DNA from: Saccharofermentans sp.
GTDB lineage: Bacteria > Bacillota > Clostridia > Saccharofermentanales > Saccharofermentanaceae
DNA length: 64,000 nt
Direction of reading: 5' to 3'
Assembly (NCBI GenBank): GCA_016292135.1
Contig: JAEFAZ010000004.1
Location: 186,001-250,000 of the forward strand
The stretch's first letter is position 1; every line of letters begins with the position of its first letter. Under the pieces are notes generated by a model. That model had not been told where the DNA came from. It did no database searches and worked only from the letters and a program-made list of their open reading frames with translations. Below, one piece after another: positions 41,942 through 49,945 of the stretch. A program made the translations under genes and the position numbers.

Positions 41942-43479
41942 GTGATATCCACCACCTGAACTTCACCTTTGACATAGGTCATAAGGCAGATATAGAAAGC
42001 GCAAGTCAATACTGCGAAAGCGGCCGCAAGGACCTTGAATACGAGCTTCATCTTATCATTGCAGGATGCGATCCTTGCCGCAAACAGACTGCCGCAGATG
42101 ATGAGCGGGACCGTGTATCTGAAATTCATCGAACAGATATGCGGATATTTAAGAGCGAACGCCGTATAGCTTACAAGTTCCGCAAGGAACAATACTGCCA
42201 TGGAGATCTCTTCCGTGACGGATTTTCTCTTCCTGATGGTCAATATAACATAGACAAAACCTGCAAGGCAGATCAGCACGAGCAGGACAAAGACCCAGAG
42301 AAGGAAGTAACCTGTCAGGGCCTGAGCCAGGCTGTCCCTGTAGTTCCATTCGCCGAAAAGGGCGGACTTGATGAGCGCGATCGTGGTGTTGTAATCCTGT
42401 TCGCCGTCGGATCCGAGGTTCATGAAGAAATCCTCGATCGGCACGGGATAAAGGCCGAAGAGCCTCTGCCAGACAGGATATCTGCTTATGTCCTGGTAGG
42501 GATTGTCAGACCTTAGGACATAGCCTAAGGGAACATCGTAGAGCACTTTGTTCCTGATCTGGAACCATATGCCGAGAGGGACAGAGACAGCGCCGTATAT
42601 AGCTGCGCTTCCGATGACCTTAAGCTTGCCCTTGCCTTCGGCTTTGATGAGTTTCGCAAGGAAGAGCACAGCCAGCGGGGCTGCGATAAGACCTGCTGAA
42701 AGCTTGGTCATCATGGCAAGACCGGCCGCAAAAGAAGATATCAGAAGATCGTTTTTCGCAGAATCCTTATACCACCTTATGGCAGTGTAAAGAGCCAGGA
42801 AGGTCAGCATAACGCTTAAACTGTCATTGTTGATGCTGCCCGAAAGGAGTATGAACTCCGGGAAAAACGCTATGACTGCCGCTGCAGGAAGAAGGACGTC
42901 TTCATCAAGGTCAAACAGCTTCAGGATGCGGTATGTCAAGACAGCGCTGACATTCGCATAACACAATGTCAGTATCTGCAGCGCTTCGTAGTTATGACGT
43001 CCTCCGAGGAAGAGTTCATATATCTTGAGAAAGAGCGCGCAGACGAAGTAATGGAAAGGCGGGTGGTAGAACTGACCTGCCCCGGTAACGTCGATGTCAG
43101 GGATCGAAAGTTTGTCCCTTACGAAAAGGATATATCCGGAATGGTAGAGATTATATGTTCCCTCCTCAAAGACGCCGATGTCATTCTGTCTTGTTCCGAC
43201 GTCGGTATAGAGGATGTAGATGAGCCTCAGAGCAAAGCCTGCGGCGAATATGAGGAAGATCTTGGCCTTAAAGGAAAGTTTCCCTTTAAAGTGAAGCCAG
43301 ACTGCAAAAAAACATATCAGGATAAACAGGCCCGCTATAACGGCCCACATTATCCCGCTTGTCTGATCCAGCTGTCCTCCCGTCAGGATGAGGACGGCAA
43401 GACCTGCCGCGGCTGTCGCGGCGAACGGGTGTTCGGATAAAGTCCTTACTATCAGATTTTCTTCAGTGATCCCTGCCAT
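41935..43479 (-). CDS. GT-C-type membrane glycosyltransferase (paralogue 3 of 4)
   Basis: 514 residues. Acidic loop NDIGVFEEGTYNLYHSGYILFV, then GAGQFYHPPFHYFVCALFL, AFFPEFILLSGSINNDSLSVMLTF and GLAMMTKLSAGLIAAPLA are collinear with the neighbours. The N-terminal 75 residues carry two extra hydrophobic segments. It overlaps paralogue 2 and lies 12 bp after paralogue 4, so all three belong to one transcript headed by the CAP-domain gene. Confidence 0.85.
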   Translation of the reverse strand: MAGITEENLIVRTLSEHPFAATAAAGLAVLILTGGQLDQTSGIMWAVIAGLFILICFFAVWLHFKGKLSFKAKIFLIFAAGFALRLIYILYTDVGTRQNDIGVFEEGTYNLYHSGYILFVRDKLSIPDIDVTGAGQFYHPPFHYFVCALFLKIYELFLGGRHNYEALQILTLCYANVSAVLTYRILKLFDLDEDVLLPAAAVIAFFPEFILLSGSINNDSLSVMLTFLALYTAIRWYKDSAKNDLLISSFAAGLAMMTKLSAGLIAAPLAVLFLAKLIKAEGKGKLKVIGSAAIYGAVSVPLGIWFQIRNKVLYDVPLGYVLRSDNPYQDISRYPVWQRLFGLYPVPIEDFFMNLGSDGEQDYNTTIALIKSALFGEWNYRDSLAQALTGYFLLWVFVLLVLICLAGFVYVILTIRKRKSVTEEISMAVLFLAELVSYTAFALKYPHICSMNFRYTVPLIICGSLFAARIASCNDKMKLVFKVLAAAFAVLTCAFYICLMTYVKGEVQVVDITW

Positions 43480-43491
43480 GTATTTAACTCC

Positions 43492-45171
43492 CTAGCTAAA
43501 ATATACGGCAGATGCCATATAAAATGCAACAACCGCCAGCATGAACAGACATATGAAATATTTGAAGACAGTCTTGACCGTAAGGCTTTTCGATCCTATA
43601 AACCCGTAAAGGTCGCCTATGGCGATAATGCCTGTTATGCCTGCAAAGAGGACATATCTTATGTTCATCGAACATGCATAGGGGAACTGATAATTCATGC
43701 GAAGATACATGGCGATATTGAAGACGGCGAGCACTGCCAGGGCAAGCCTTGCAGCAGACCTGTCGTGCTTTACGGCAAAAGAGACGGCGTATATGAAAGC
43801 CGCGATGCAGATGACCATCAGGACGGCAAAGAGCCAGAAGAGGATGAAGCCCGTAAGGGCCGTATAGAGCCTGTCCCTCATTATCGCCTCGTTGAACACT
43901 CCGGTCTTGCATAATATGGCCGGGATCGAATGGTCAGGCGCGCCTTCGAGACCGTTATGAAAAAAAGAGTCCTCGACGGTCGCAAAGTCTCCCGGAAGAA
44001 GCTTTTGGATAAAAGGTATGTCACCGAGATACATGTAATCGGAGGTCGGCTTCAGGATGTATGTAAAAGGCACTCCGTAGCACACGTAATTGCGCACGAA
44101 GAACCACAGCCCCACCGGCAAAGATACGGTCCCGTAGATCAGAGGGGAGATTATCCCTTTTAACACTTTCTTCTCCCGGAAACTCTGATAGGATACCGCG
44201 ATCAGGACGACCAGCACGGCGGGTGCCGCAACAGCCCCCGAGAGCTTGGTCCCGACGGACAGGCCCATAGTGAGGGCCGCAGATACGAGGACCGCATAAC
44301 GCCCGGTCTCTTTCCAGTCGAGGATCAGGCAGAGTGAAGCCATCGTGAACATCAGGCCCATGGAATCGTTGTTGAGGTTTCCCGCGAGCATGATGAGCGC
44401 CGGCATGAACGCCATCAGGGCAAGGGCCGCTTTCCTTCCGGCTTTTGTCATCTTAAGGAAGCCGGTAATTGCATAAGAAAAATACAAAGTCAGAATGGAG
44501 CAGAGGAAGGTCAATGCTCTTATGCCTTCCCAGTTCTCGGCTCTCGAAGGGATCAGGACTTTCTGCAGATTCAGAACGAAAGATGCAGCGAAATGATAGT
44601 AAGGCGGATGGTACCATTCGACGAATTCCCTGACATCCCGGTCGATCAGCCCGCCGGTGAAATTGATGAACTGAATATAACCCGAATGGAAGACGTTGTA
44701 GCTGTTCTTAAATTCGCCGACATCATTGCTCATGGCATAGTAGGGCACGACAACTATAAAACACAATCTGATCCATACTCCCGCAGCCATAAGCGCGGCC
44801 AGGAAAGTCTTGTGAGACTTATGCATCCCGGTCCCGAAAGCCAGCGATGCTATGACCGCCATGCCTCCTCCGATAAGGAGGGCTCCGCTCGCCGCATCGT
44901 TAAGAAAGATCCTTAACACAGCGAACAGGATCCCTGTCGGAACAGACATCAATAACAGTATGGGCTTTCTTTTCCCTGACAAAAGGACCATTACGATCCA
45001 AATGGTCGAAAACAGAACACCAAAAGACAAAGGGCCCGTATGCCAGATGGCTCCGCCCGTAAATATCAGGGCATATAATGCCGCTGCAAGACAAAGACAG
45101 ACCGGTCTTATGTAGCTGGTCTTCTCATAGCCTTTGATATAGATTCCGTCCTTCTTTGCGGCAGTATCCAT
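43492..45171 (-). CDS. GT-C-type membrane glycosyltransferase (paralogue 4 of 4)
   Basis: 559 residues, about 12 membrane helices. Acidic loop NDVGEFKNSYNVFHSGYIQF, then DVREFVEWYHPPYYHFAASFVL, AFMPALIMLAGNLNNDSMGLMFTM, GLSVGTKLSGAVAAPAVL and GVPFTYILKPTSDY. Start ATG shares its A with the TGA stop of the CAP-domain gene (TGATG), indicating coupled translation. The motif order H-P-P after an aromatic, N-N-D-S and K-L-S-G is common to all four paralogues. Confidence 0.85.
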   Translation of the reverse strand: MDTAAKKDGIYIKGYEKTSYIRPVCLCLAAALYALIFTGGAIWHTGPLSFGVLFSTIWIVMVLLSGKRKPILLLMSVPTGILFAVLRIFLNDAASGALLIGGGMAVIASLAFGTGMHKSHKTFLAALMAAGVWIRLCFIVVVPYYAMSNDVGEFKNSYNVFHSGYIQFINFTGGLIDRDVREFVEWYHPPYYHFAASFVLNLQKVLIPSRAENWEGIRALTFLCSILTLYFSYAITGFLKMTKAGRKAALALMAFMPALIMLAGNLNNDSMGLMFTMASLCLILDWKETGRYAVLVSAALTMGLSVGTKLSGAVAAPAVLVVLIAVSYQSFREKKVLKGIISPLIYGTVSLPVGLWFFVRNYVCYGVPFTYILKPTSDYMYLGDIPFIQKLLPGDFATVEDSFFHNGLEGAPDHSIPAILCKTGVFNEAIMRDRLYTALTGFILFWLFAVLMVICIAAFIYAVSFAVKHDRSAARLALAVLAVFNIAMYLRMNYQFPYACSMNIRYVLFAGITGIIAIGDLYGFIGSKSLTVKTVFKYFICLFMLAVVAFYMASAVYFS

Positions 45172-46613
45172 CAGTAACCGAATTCCTGCGTCCAGAAGTA
45201 GACATATTTTGTTCCCTCTTCAACATACAGAGCTGCAGCGAAGATCTTATATCCTGGTTCCAACATCGTCTTGTTATGTTCCTTCGAATTCTTCCAAGCA
45301 TTGAACACCTCTTCGGCAGTGAACTGGCCGTATGCCAGATTCTCGCCGTACATGAGGTCGGGATTTACAGTATACCACGGCTTTCCGTTTGGTCTTGTAT
45401 GCGGATCCTTCGATCCCGTGGTAAGAGATATCTCCTTGGCTCTTTTCTTGGCGGCTTTCTCGAGTCCGGAAGACCATTTGAGCGCTTTCCGGCCGTTCTC
45501 CTTGCGGTAGTCGTTCACGAGTTTCAGGAGTTTCTTGGCCTCCTTCATGTTGATCTTTCCGGGGAACTTGTCGGACGGACTTTCGGACACTGACTTGCCG
45601 GAACTTACGGACTTCCCCTGCTTCGGAGAAGAGTAAGATCTCCCGCTCATATAGGACATGTCCGGAGTCCCTGATCCGGTATTCTTGCCTGAAGCTGATG
45701 AAGATGCGGTCTCATTGCCTTCCGCCGTCGTCGCGGCGACCGTCGTATCGGCAGGATCCTTATTATCTCCGCCTGCAACAGGAAGATCCTTGCCTTCGAG
45801 ATAGGCCATATTGATATAGCAGGTTACCGCTCCGTTCTTCAGCTTGGCCCAGCCGTTATCGCTTATCGCCTCGACCAGGATCTTGCTCCCCTTGGAAAGA
45901 GGCATGATGTCTTCCGCTGAATACGAAGGACATTCCTTTGCATATGTATTCAGCTTGACAACGAATTCGTTGAAGGACTTTTCGACAGGCGTAAACAGAA
46001 CGGCTGCAAATCTGTTAAGCTCGGAGACATCACCTGATACAAAGACTGAAGCAAGAGCTGCATGGTTTCCGCCGTCGGCAGAAAGGCACCAGGTGGGAAT
46101 ATAGTAAATGGCTCCGGCATATGAGATCTGGGCCCAGCTGCCGCCTTCGCTGATGCCTGTAACCATCAGATAAGCGCCTTTGGCGACAGATGCAAAGGGT
46201 TCCATGTTTACCGTAGGAAATCTGTAGAGAACAGTATCGCAGTCGACCCTGTAGGACCCGCTCTCTTCAGTGGAGAAGGTTACGATCTTAAAGGTCTCTT
46301 CTGTGTTGAATGCTTTTGCTACATCGGAGGCGGAAAGTACTTTTCTGTCTGACAGTTTCTCTTCATCGCCGGCCGCGTTAACGGGAAACTCTCCGGTAAG
46401 GATGATATCTTCAGGGCCGCCCTCTTTCCCGCCGCCGGTCTTCAGTTCGTTATCGGCCGCGTCAACCTGCTCGGTCTCTTCCCTTCTTGCGGAAGATCCC
46501 AACCCCCGGACGACCCCATAGGCGCCTGCTCCGAATATGAGGAACACAAGAACTGCTGCAACGATCTTGTCCCCCATACCGGAACCTGAGTTCCTGGTAT
46601 CATTGTCAGCCAT
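45171..46613 (-). CDS. membrane-anchored CAP/SCP-domain protein with SH3-like repeats
   Basis: 480 residues. One TM helix (about 15-37); two SH3b-like modules (about 120-180, with YRFPTVNMEPFASVAKGAYLMVTGI, and about 230-290, PLSKGSKILVEAISDNGWAKL), each ending in a short strand; a Ser/Thr-rich linker (about 290-350); and a C-terminal CAP domain (about 355-480: LVNDYRKENGRKALKWSSGLEKAAKKRAKEI, GENLAYGQFTAEEVFNAWKNSKEHNKTML). CAP domains bind lipids or glycans in bacteria; wall binding fits the SH3 modules. First gene of the operon with three GT-C paralogues, so it could be their acceptor or a wall-localised partner (inference). Confidence 0.85.
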   Translation of the reverse strand: MADNDTRNSGSGMGDKIVAAVLVFLIFGAGAYGVVRGLGSSARREETEQVDAADNELKTGGGKEGGPEDIILTGEFPVNAAGDEEKLSDRKVLSASDVAKAFNTEETFKIVTFSTEESGSYRVDCDTVLYRFPTVNMEPFASVAKGAYLMVTGISEGGSWAQISYAGAIYYIPTWCLSADGGNHAALASVFVSGDVSELNRFAAVLFTPVEKSFNEFVVKLNTYAKECPSYSAEDIMPLSKGSKILVEAISDNGWAKLKNGAVTCYINMAYLEGKDLPVAGGDNKDPADTTVAATTAEGNETASSSASGKNTGSGTPDMSYMSGRSYSSPKQGKSVSSGKSVSESPSDKFPGKINMKEAKKLLKLVNDYRKENGRKALKWSSGLEKAAKKRAKEISLTTGSKDPHTRPNGKPWYTVNPDLMYGENLAYGQFTAEEVFNAWKNSKEHNKTMLEPGYKIFAAALYVEEGTKYVYFWTQEFGY

Positions 46614-46651
46614 TCAATACCTCCAGGCATTATACCCGCCCATATATTTGA

Positions 46652-46680
46652 AATATAACACGCGAACCCCCTGAACACAA
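46652..46680 (-). promoter_or_regulatory. sigma-A promoter of the CAP/GT-C operon
   Basis: Minus strand TTGTGT (46680-46675), 17-bp spacer, TATATT (46657-46652), then GGAGG 6 nt before the ATG at 46613. The rest of the 393-bp gap up to the pnt start holds only a TATATAAT at 46878-46885 (plus strand, no clear -35) as a candidate pnt promoter, and a GC-rich leader at 46940-46980 without a convincing riboswitch fold. Confidence 0.6.
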
Positions 46681-47006
46681 GATTTTAAGACCGGCTTTTC
46701 GCTCACCGTAAATGTGCTTTTAGGAATCCGTTTTGTCTTGCCGGGAGCGTCTTCTGCCGGCTGTGACGGTCGGGAAATGCTCATTTTGTTGTCATTTTGA
46801 ACATAAACAGTCCTGTTATCGTTATAAAATCAAACAAAATAAGCAATAAAAGATTAAAGAAATCCCGCCGTCTTTTTTATATAATTGTTAAGTTCGAAAA
46901 TGTTCCTTTCGGCAAGTTCCACCTCTAATGAAGGTACAAACGGCTGACGGCAGAGGCCCTGCGGCCCGAGCCTCACCGCAATATTTTATACAAGCGGGGT
47001 ACACTT

Positions 47007-48134
47007 ATGAAGAAAGTTTTGGTATGTAAGGAGACCAATCCTGCCGAGACACGTGTAGCCATGATCCCGGATGACATCAAGAAACTGTCCGGAATGGGTT
47101 ACGAGTTCACGGTCGTGAAAGGAGCCGGCGTAAAGAGCGGCTTCGATGACGCGTCTTACGAGGCCGCCGGAGCTAAGCTCGTCGGCGACGAGAAAGATGC
47201 TCTTGCCGACGCAGAGATCGTCGTCAGGATCCTTAAGCCCGAGAGCGCTTCCGGAATGAAGGAAGACACGCTCCACATCAGCTATCTGGATCCCTTCAAC
47301 GAGAAGGCACTTCTCGCAGATTTTGCGAAGAGCGGCATCAAGGCCGTATCTCTCGAGATGATCCCGAGAACGACTCTGGCCCAGAAGATGGACGTTCAGT
47401 CCTCCCAGACATCACTTGCAGGTTACGTTGCAGTATGTAACGCAGCAGCAAGACTCCCTAAGATCCTCCCCATGATGGTCACACCTGCAGGTACGATAAA
47501 TCCTGCAAGAGTATTCGTCATCGGCGTAGGCGTTGCAGGACTCCAGGCTATCGCTACGGCAAAGAGACTCGGTGCAAGAGTTGACGCTTTCGATACGAGA
47601 CCTGTCGTAGAAGAGCAGGTCAAGTCATTGGGCGCTAACTTCGTCAAGATCGATCTTGGCGAGATGGGTCAGACAGCTCAGGGTTATGCTAAGGAACTCA
47701 CACCCGAGCAGGTTGCCAAGCAGCAGGAAGCTCAGGCTAAGGTCTGCGAGAGATCCAATATAGTTATCACAACGGCTAAGGTATTCGGCCGCAAGGCACC
47801 TCTTCTCATAAAGAAGGATGTCCTTGACCGCATGATGCCCGGCTCCATCGTAGTCGACATGGCCGTTTCCACCGGCGGTAACGTTGAGGGTTCCGACCCC
47901 AACAAGGAAGTCATCACGGATAACGGCGTAATCATCATGCCCGGTGACATGCTCGAGCGCCAGGTACCTTTCGATGCTTCCAAGATGCTTTCCGGTAATA
48001 TCAGCGCATTCCTCACACATTTCTATAACAAGGAAGCCTCCGAGCTCGTCGTAAACATGGAAGACGAGATCATGAAGGGATGCCTCATCACATCCGGAGG
48101 ACAGATAATTCACGAAAGATTTAAGGAGGGCTGA
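47007..48134 (+). CDS. pntAA: NAD(P) transhydrogenase subunit alpha, part 1
   Basis: 375 residues, the soluble NAD-binding domain I. VLVCKETNPAETRVAMIPDDIKKLSGMGYE at the start, the mobile-loop and NAD region VFVIGVGVAGLQAIATAKRLGARVDAFDTRP, and MPGSIVVDMAVSTGGNVEGS are diagnostic of the split (three-gene) transhydrogenase. The complex uses proton motive force to move hydride from NADH to NADP+, supplying NADPH. pntAB follows 3 bp later. Confidence 0.97.
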   Translation: MKKVLVCKETNPAETRVAMIPDDIKKLSGMGYEFTVVKGAGVKSGFDDASYEAAGAKLVGDEKDALADAEIVVRILKPESASGMKEDTLHISYLDPFNEKALLADFAKSGIKAVSLEMIPRTTLAQKMDVQSSQTSLAGYVAVCNAAARLPKILPMMVTPAGTINPARVFVIGVGVAGLQAIATAKRLGARVDAFDTRPVVEEQVKSLGANFVKIDLGEMGQTAQGYAKELTPEQVAKQQEAQAKVCERSNIVITTAKVFGRKAPLLIKKDVLDRMMPGSIVVDMAVSTGGNVEGSDPNKEVITDNGVIIMPGDMLERQVPFDASKMLSGNISAFLTHFYNKEASELVVNMEDEIMKGCLITSGGQIIHERFKEG

Positions 48135-48137
48135 TAA

Positions 48138-48443
48138 ATGGATACTAAGGTTATAATGCTCCTGATTTTCATTTTTATCGTTGCCGGATTCCTGGGTGTC
48201 GAACTCATCTCCAAGGTTCCTTCCCAGCTTCACACACCTCTCATGAGCGGTACTAACGCCATCTCTGGTATCACCATCGTAGGTGCTATCGCAGCTTGTG
48301 CGATCAACACCCAGGGCAGCCAGATCGTAGGTATGGTATTGGGCACGATCGCCATCGTTTTCGCTACGATCAACGTTATCGGCGGATACATGGTAACCGA
48401 CAGAATGCTCGGAATGTTCAAGAAAAAGGAGGATAAGAAGTAA
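48138..48443 (+). CDS. pntAB: NAD(P) transhydrogenase subunit alpha, part 2 (membrane)
   Basis: 101 residues, four membrane helices. LISKVPSQLHTPLMSGTNAISGITIVGA is the conserved PntAB segment, and GGYMVTDRMLGMF closes it. It forms part of the proton channel with PntB. Its stop TAA shares a base with the pntB ATG (TAATG). Confidence 0.97.
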   Translation: MDTKVIMLLIFIFIVAGFLGVELISKVPSQLHTPLMSGTNAISGITIVGAIAACAINTQGSQIVGMVLGTIAIVFATINVIGGYMVTDRMLGMFKKKEDKK

Positions 48444-49837
48444 TGACTACTGACTACCTCTGTATAATCCTTTACATGGTGTCCTGTATCTTCTTCATCC
48501 TGGGCATCAAGAAGCTCGGTAAGGCAGACACTGCACGTAAAGGTAACCTTTTCTCTTCTATCGGTATGGCTATCGCAGTCATCTCCGTCCTCATCTCACA
48601 GGATGTTCTGGGCGGCGGCTGGCTCGCTTATCTCCTCATCATCCTCGCGGTGGCAGCAGGTGCCGTTATCGGCGCTATCTGGTCCAAGAAGGTCCAGATG
48701 ACAGGAATGCCTGAGCTCGTTGCACTCTTCAACGGTTTCGGCGGTCTTTCTTCCCTGCTCGTTGCTCTTTCCCAGTACATCGCAGGAATCACACAGGATT
48801 CATTCACGGCAGTCACCTTAGGTCTTACGATCGCTATCGGTGCTGTTGCTTTCACAGGTTCAGTCGTTGCATGGGGCAAGCTCTCCGGCAAGATGTTCAA
48901 GGGTCAGATCAGACTCCCCGGCAAGAACATCATCAACGGTATCCTCTGCGGTATCGGTGTAGCCGGCATCGTAGCTTATGCTGTTGATTACAGCGGCATC
49001 ATCGGCCTCATCGGCATCATCGTTACGACAGTTACATTCCTGGTATTGGGCTTCACTCTCGTCATCACCATCGGCGGCGGCGACATGCCTGTTATCATCT
49101 CATTCCTTAACGCATTGTCCGGTCTCGCTGCAGCATTCGCAGGTTTCCCTATCGGCAACACGGTCCTCATCGTATCCGGCTGTCTCGTAGGTACATCAGG
49201 CCTTATCCTCACACTCATCATGTGCAAGGCCATGAACCGTACATTCTACTCACTGCTCTTCAAGAGCTTCGGCGCTAAGAAGTCTTCCGCAGCAGCAGGC
49301 GAGCACAAGGAACCCAAGTCCATGTCCGTTGAGGATGCTTACCTCGTATTGGAAGCTGCTAAGAACGTTGTTATCGTTCCCGGTTACGGTATGGCTGTTG
49401 CCCAGGCTCAGCACGCTGTCAAGGAACTCTGCGACAAGCTCGAGGATAACGGATCCGAAGTCAACTTCGCGATCCACCCCGTTGCAGGCCGTATGCCCGG
49501 TCACATGAACGTTCTCCTCGCTGAGGCTAATGTTCCTTACGAGATGCTCAAGACATCTGACGATATGAACCCTCAGATGGACAATGTCGATGTTGCTATC
49601 GTTATCGGTGCTAACGACGTTGTTAACCCTTCCGCTGTTGACGATGAGTCTTCACCTCTCTACGGTATGCCTATCGTCGAAGCATTCAGGGCACGCACGG
49701 TATTCGTTCTCAAGAGAGGTAAGGGTACAGGCTTCTCCGGTATCGAGAACCCTCTGTTCACGAACGACAACACAGTAATGATCTACGGCGACGCTAAGCA
49801 GACCGTATCTTCGATCGTATCGGAGTTCGATTCTTAA
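48443..49837 (+). CDS. pntB: NAD(P) transhydrogenase subunit beta
   Basis: 464 residues: about eight or nine membrane helices (to about 270) and the NADP-binding domain III (about 285-464). The latter has VIVPGYGMAVAQAQHAV, FAIHPVAGRMPGHMNVLLAEA, DDMNPQMDNVDVAIVIGANDVVNPSA and a C-terminal VLKRGKGTGFSGIENPLF. It is complete in length and motifs, so the complex should be functional. Terminated by the hairpin at 49861-49890. Confidence 0.98.
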   Translation: MTTDYLCIILYMVSCIFFILGIKKLGKADTARKGNLFSSIGMAIAVISVLISQDVLGGGWLAYLLIILAVAAGAVIGAIWSKKVQMTGMPELVALFNGFGGLSSLLVALSQYIAGITQDSFTAVTLGLTIAIGAVAFTGSVVAWGKLSGKMFKGQIRLPGKNIINGILCGIGVAGIVAYAVDYSGIIGLIGIIVTTVTFLVLGFTLVITIGGGDMPVIISFLNALSGLAAAFAGFPIGNTVLIVSGCLVGTSGLILTLIMCKAMNRTFYSLLFKSFGAKKSSAAAGEHKEPKSMSVEDAYLVLEAAKNVVIVPGYGMAVAQAQHAVKELCDKLEDNGSEVNFAIHPVAGRMPGHMNVLLAEANVPYEMLKTSDDMNPQMDNVDVAIVIGANDVVNPSAVDDESSPLYGMPIVEAFRARTVFVLKRGKGTGFSGIENPLFTNDNTVMIYGDAKQTVSSIVSEFDS

Positions 49838-49860
49838 TTACTGTAAGAACTTAAAACTCA

Positions 49861-49894
49861 CAAAGACCGCTCCAATCGGGGCGGTCTTTGTTAT
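49861..49894 (+). terminator. rho-independent terminator of pntAA-AB-B
   Basis: AAAGACCGCTCC pairs with GGGGCGGTCTTT (one G-T) around AATC, followed by GTTATT. A clear stem with a short U tract, 25 bp after the pntB stop. Confidence 0.88.
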
Positions 49895-49945
49895 TGGAAG
49901 TTTTTCGATCAGATCACAATGATCCGTTTCAGGAGAAAAACGGCA

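Noticed and set aside
46686..47006. Riboswitch or attenuator before pntAA
   Set aside because: The leader is GC-rich around 46940-46980 but I could not draw a conserved aptamer or a terminator-antiterminator pair.
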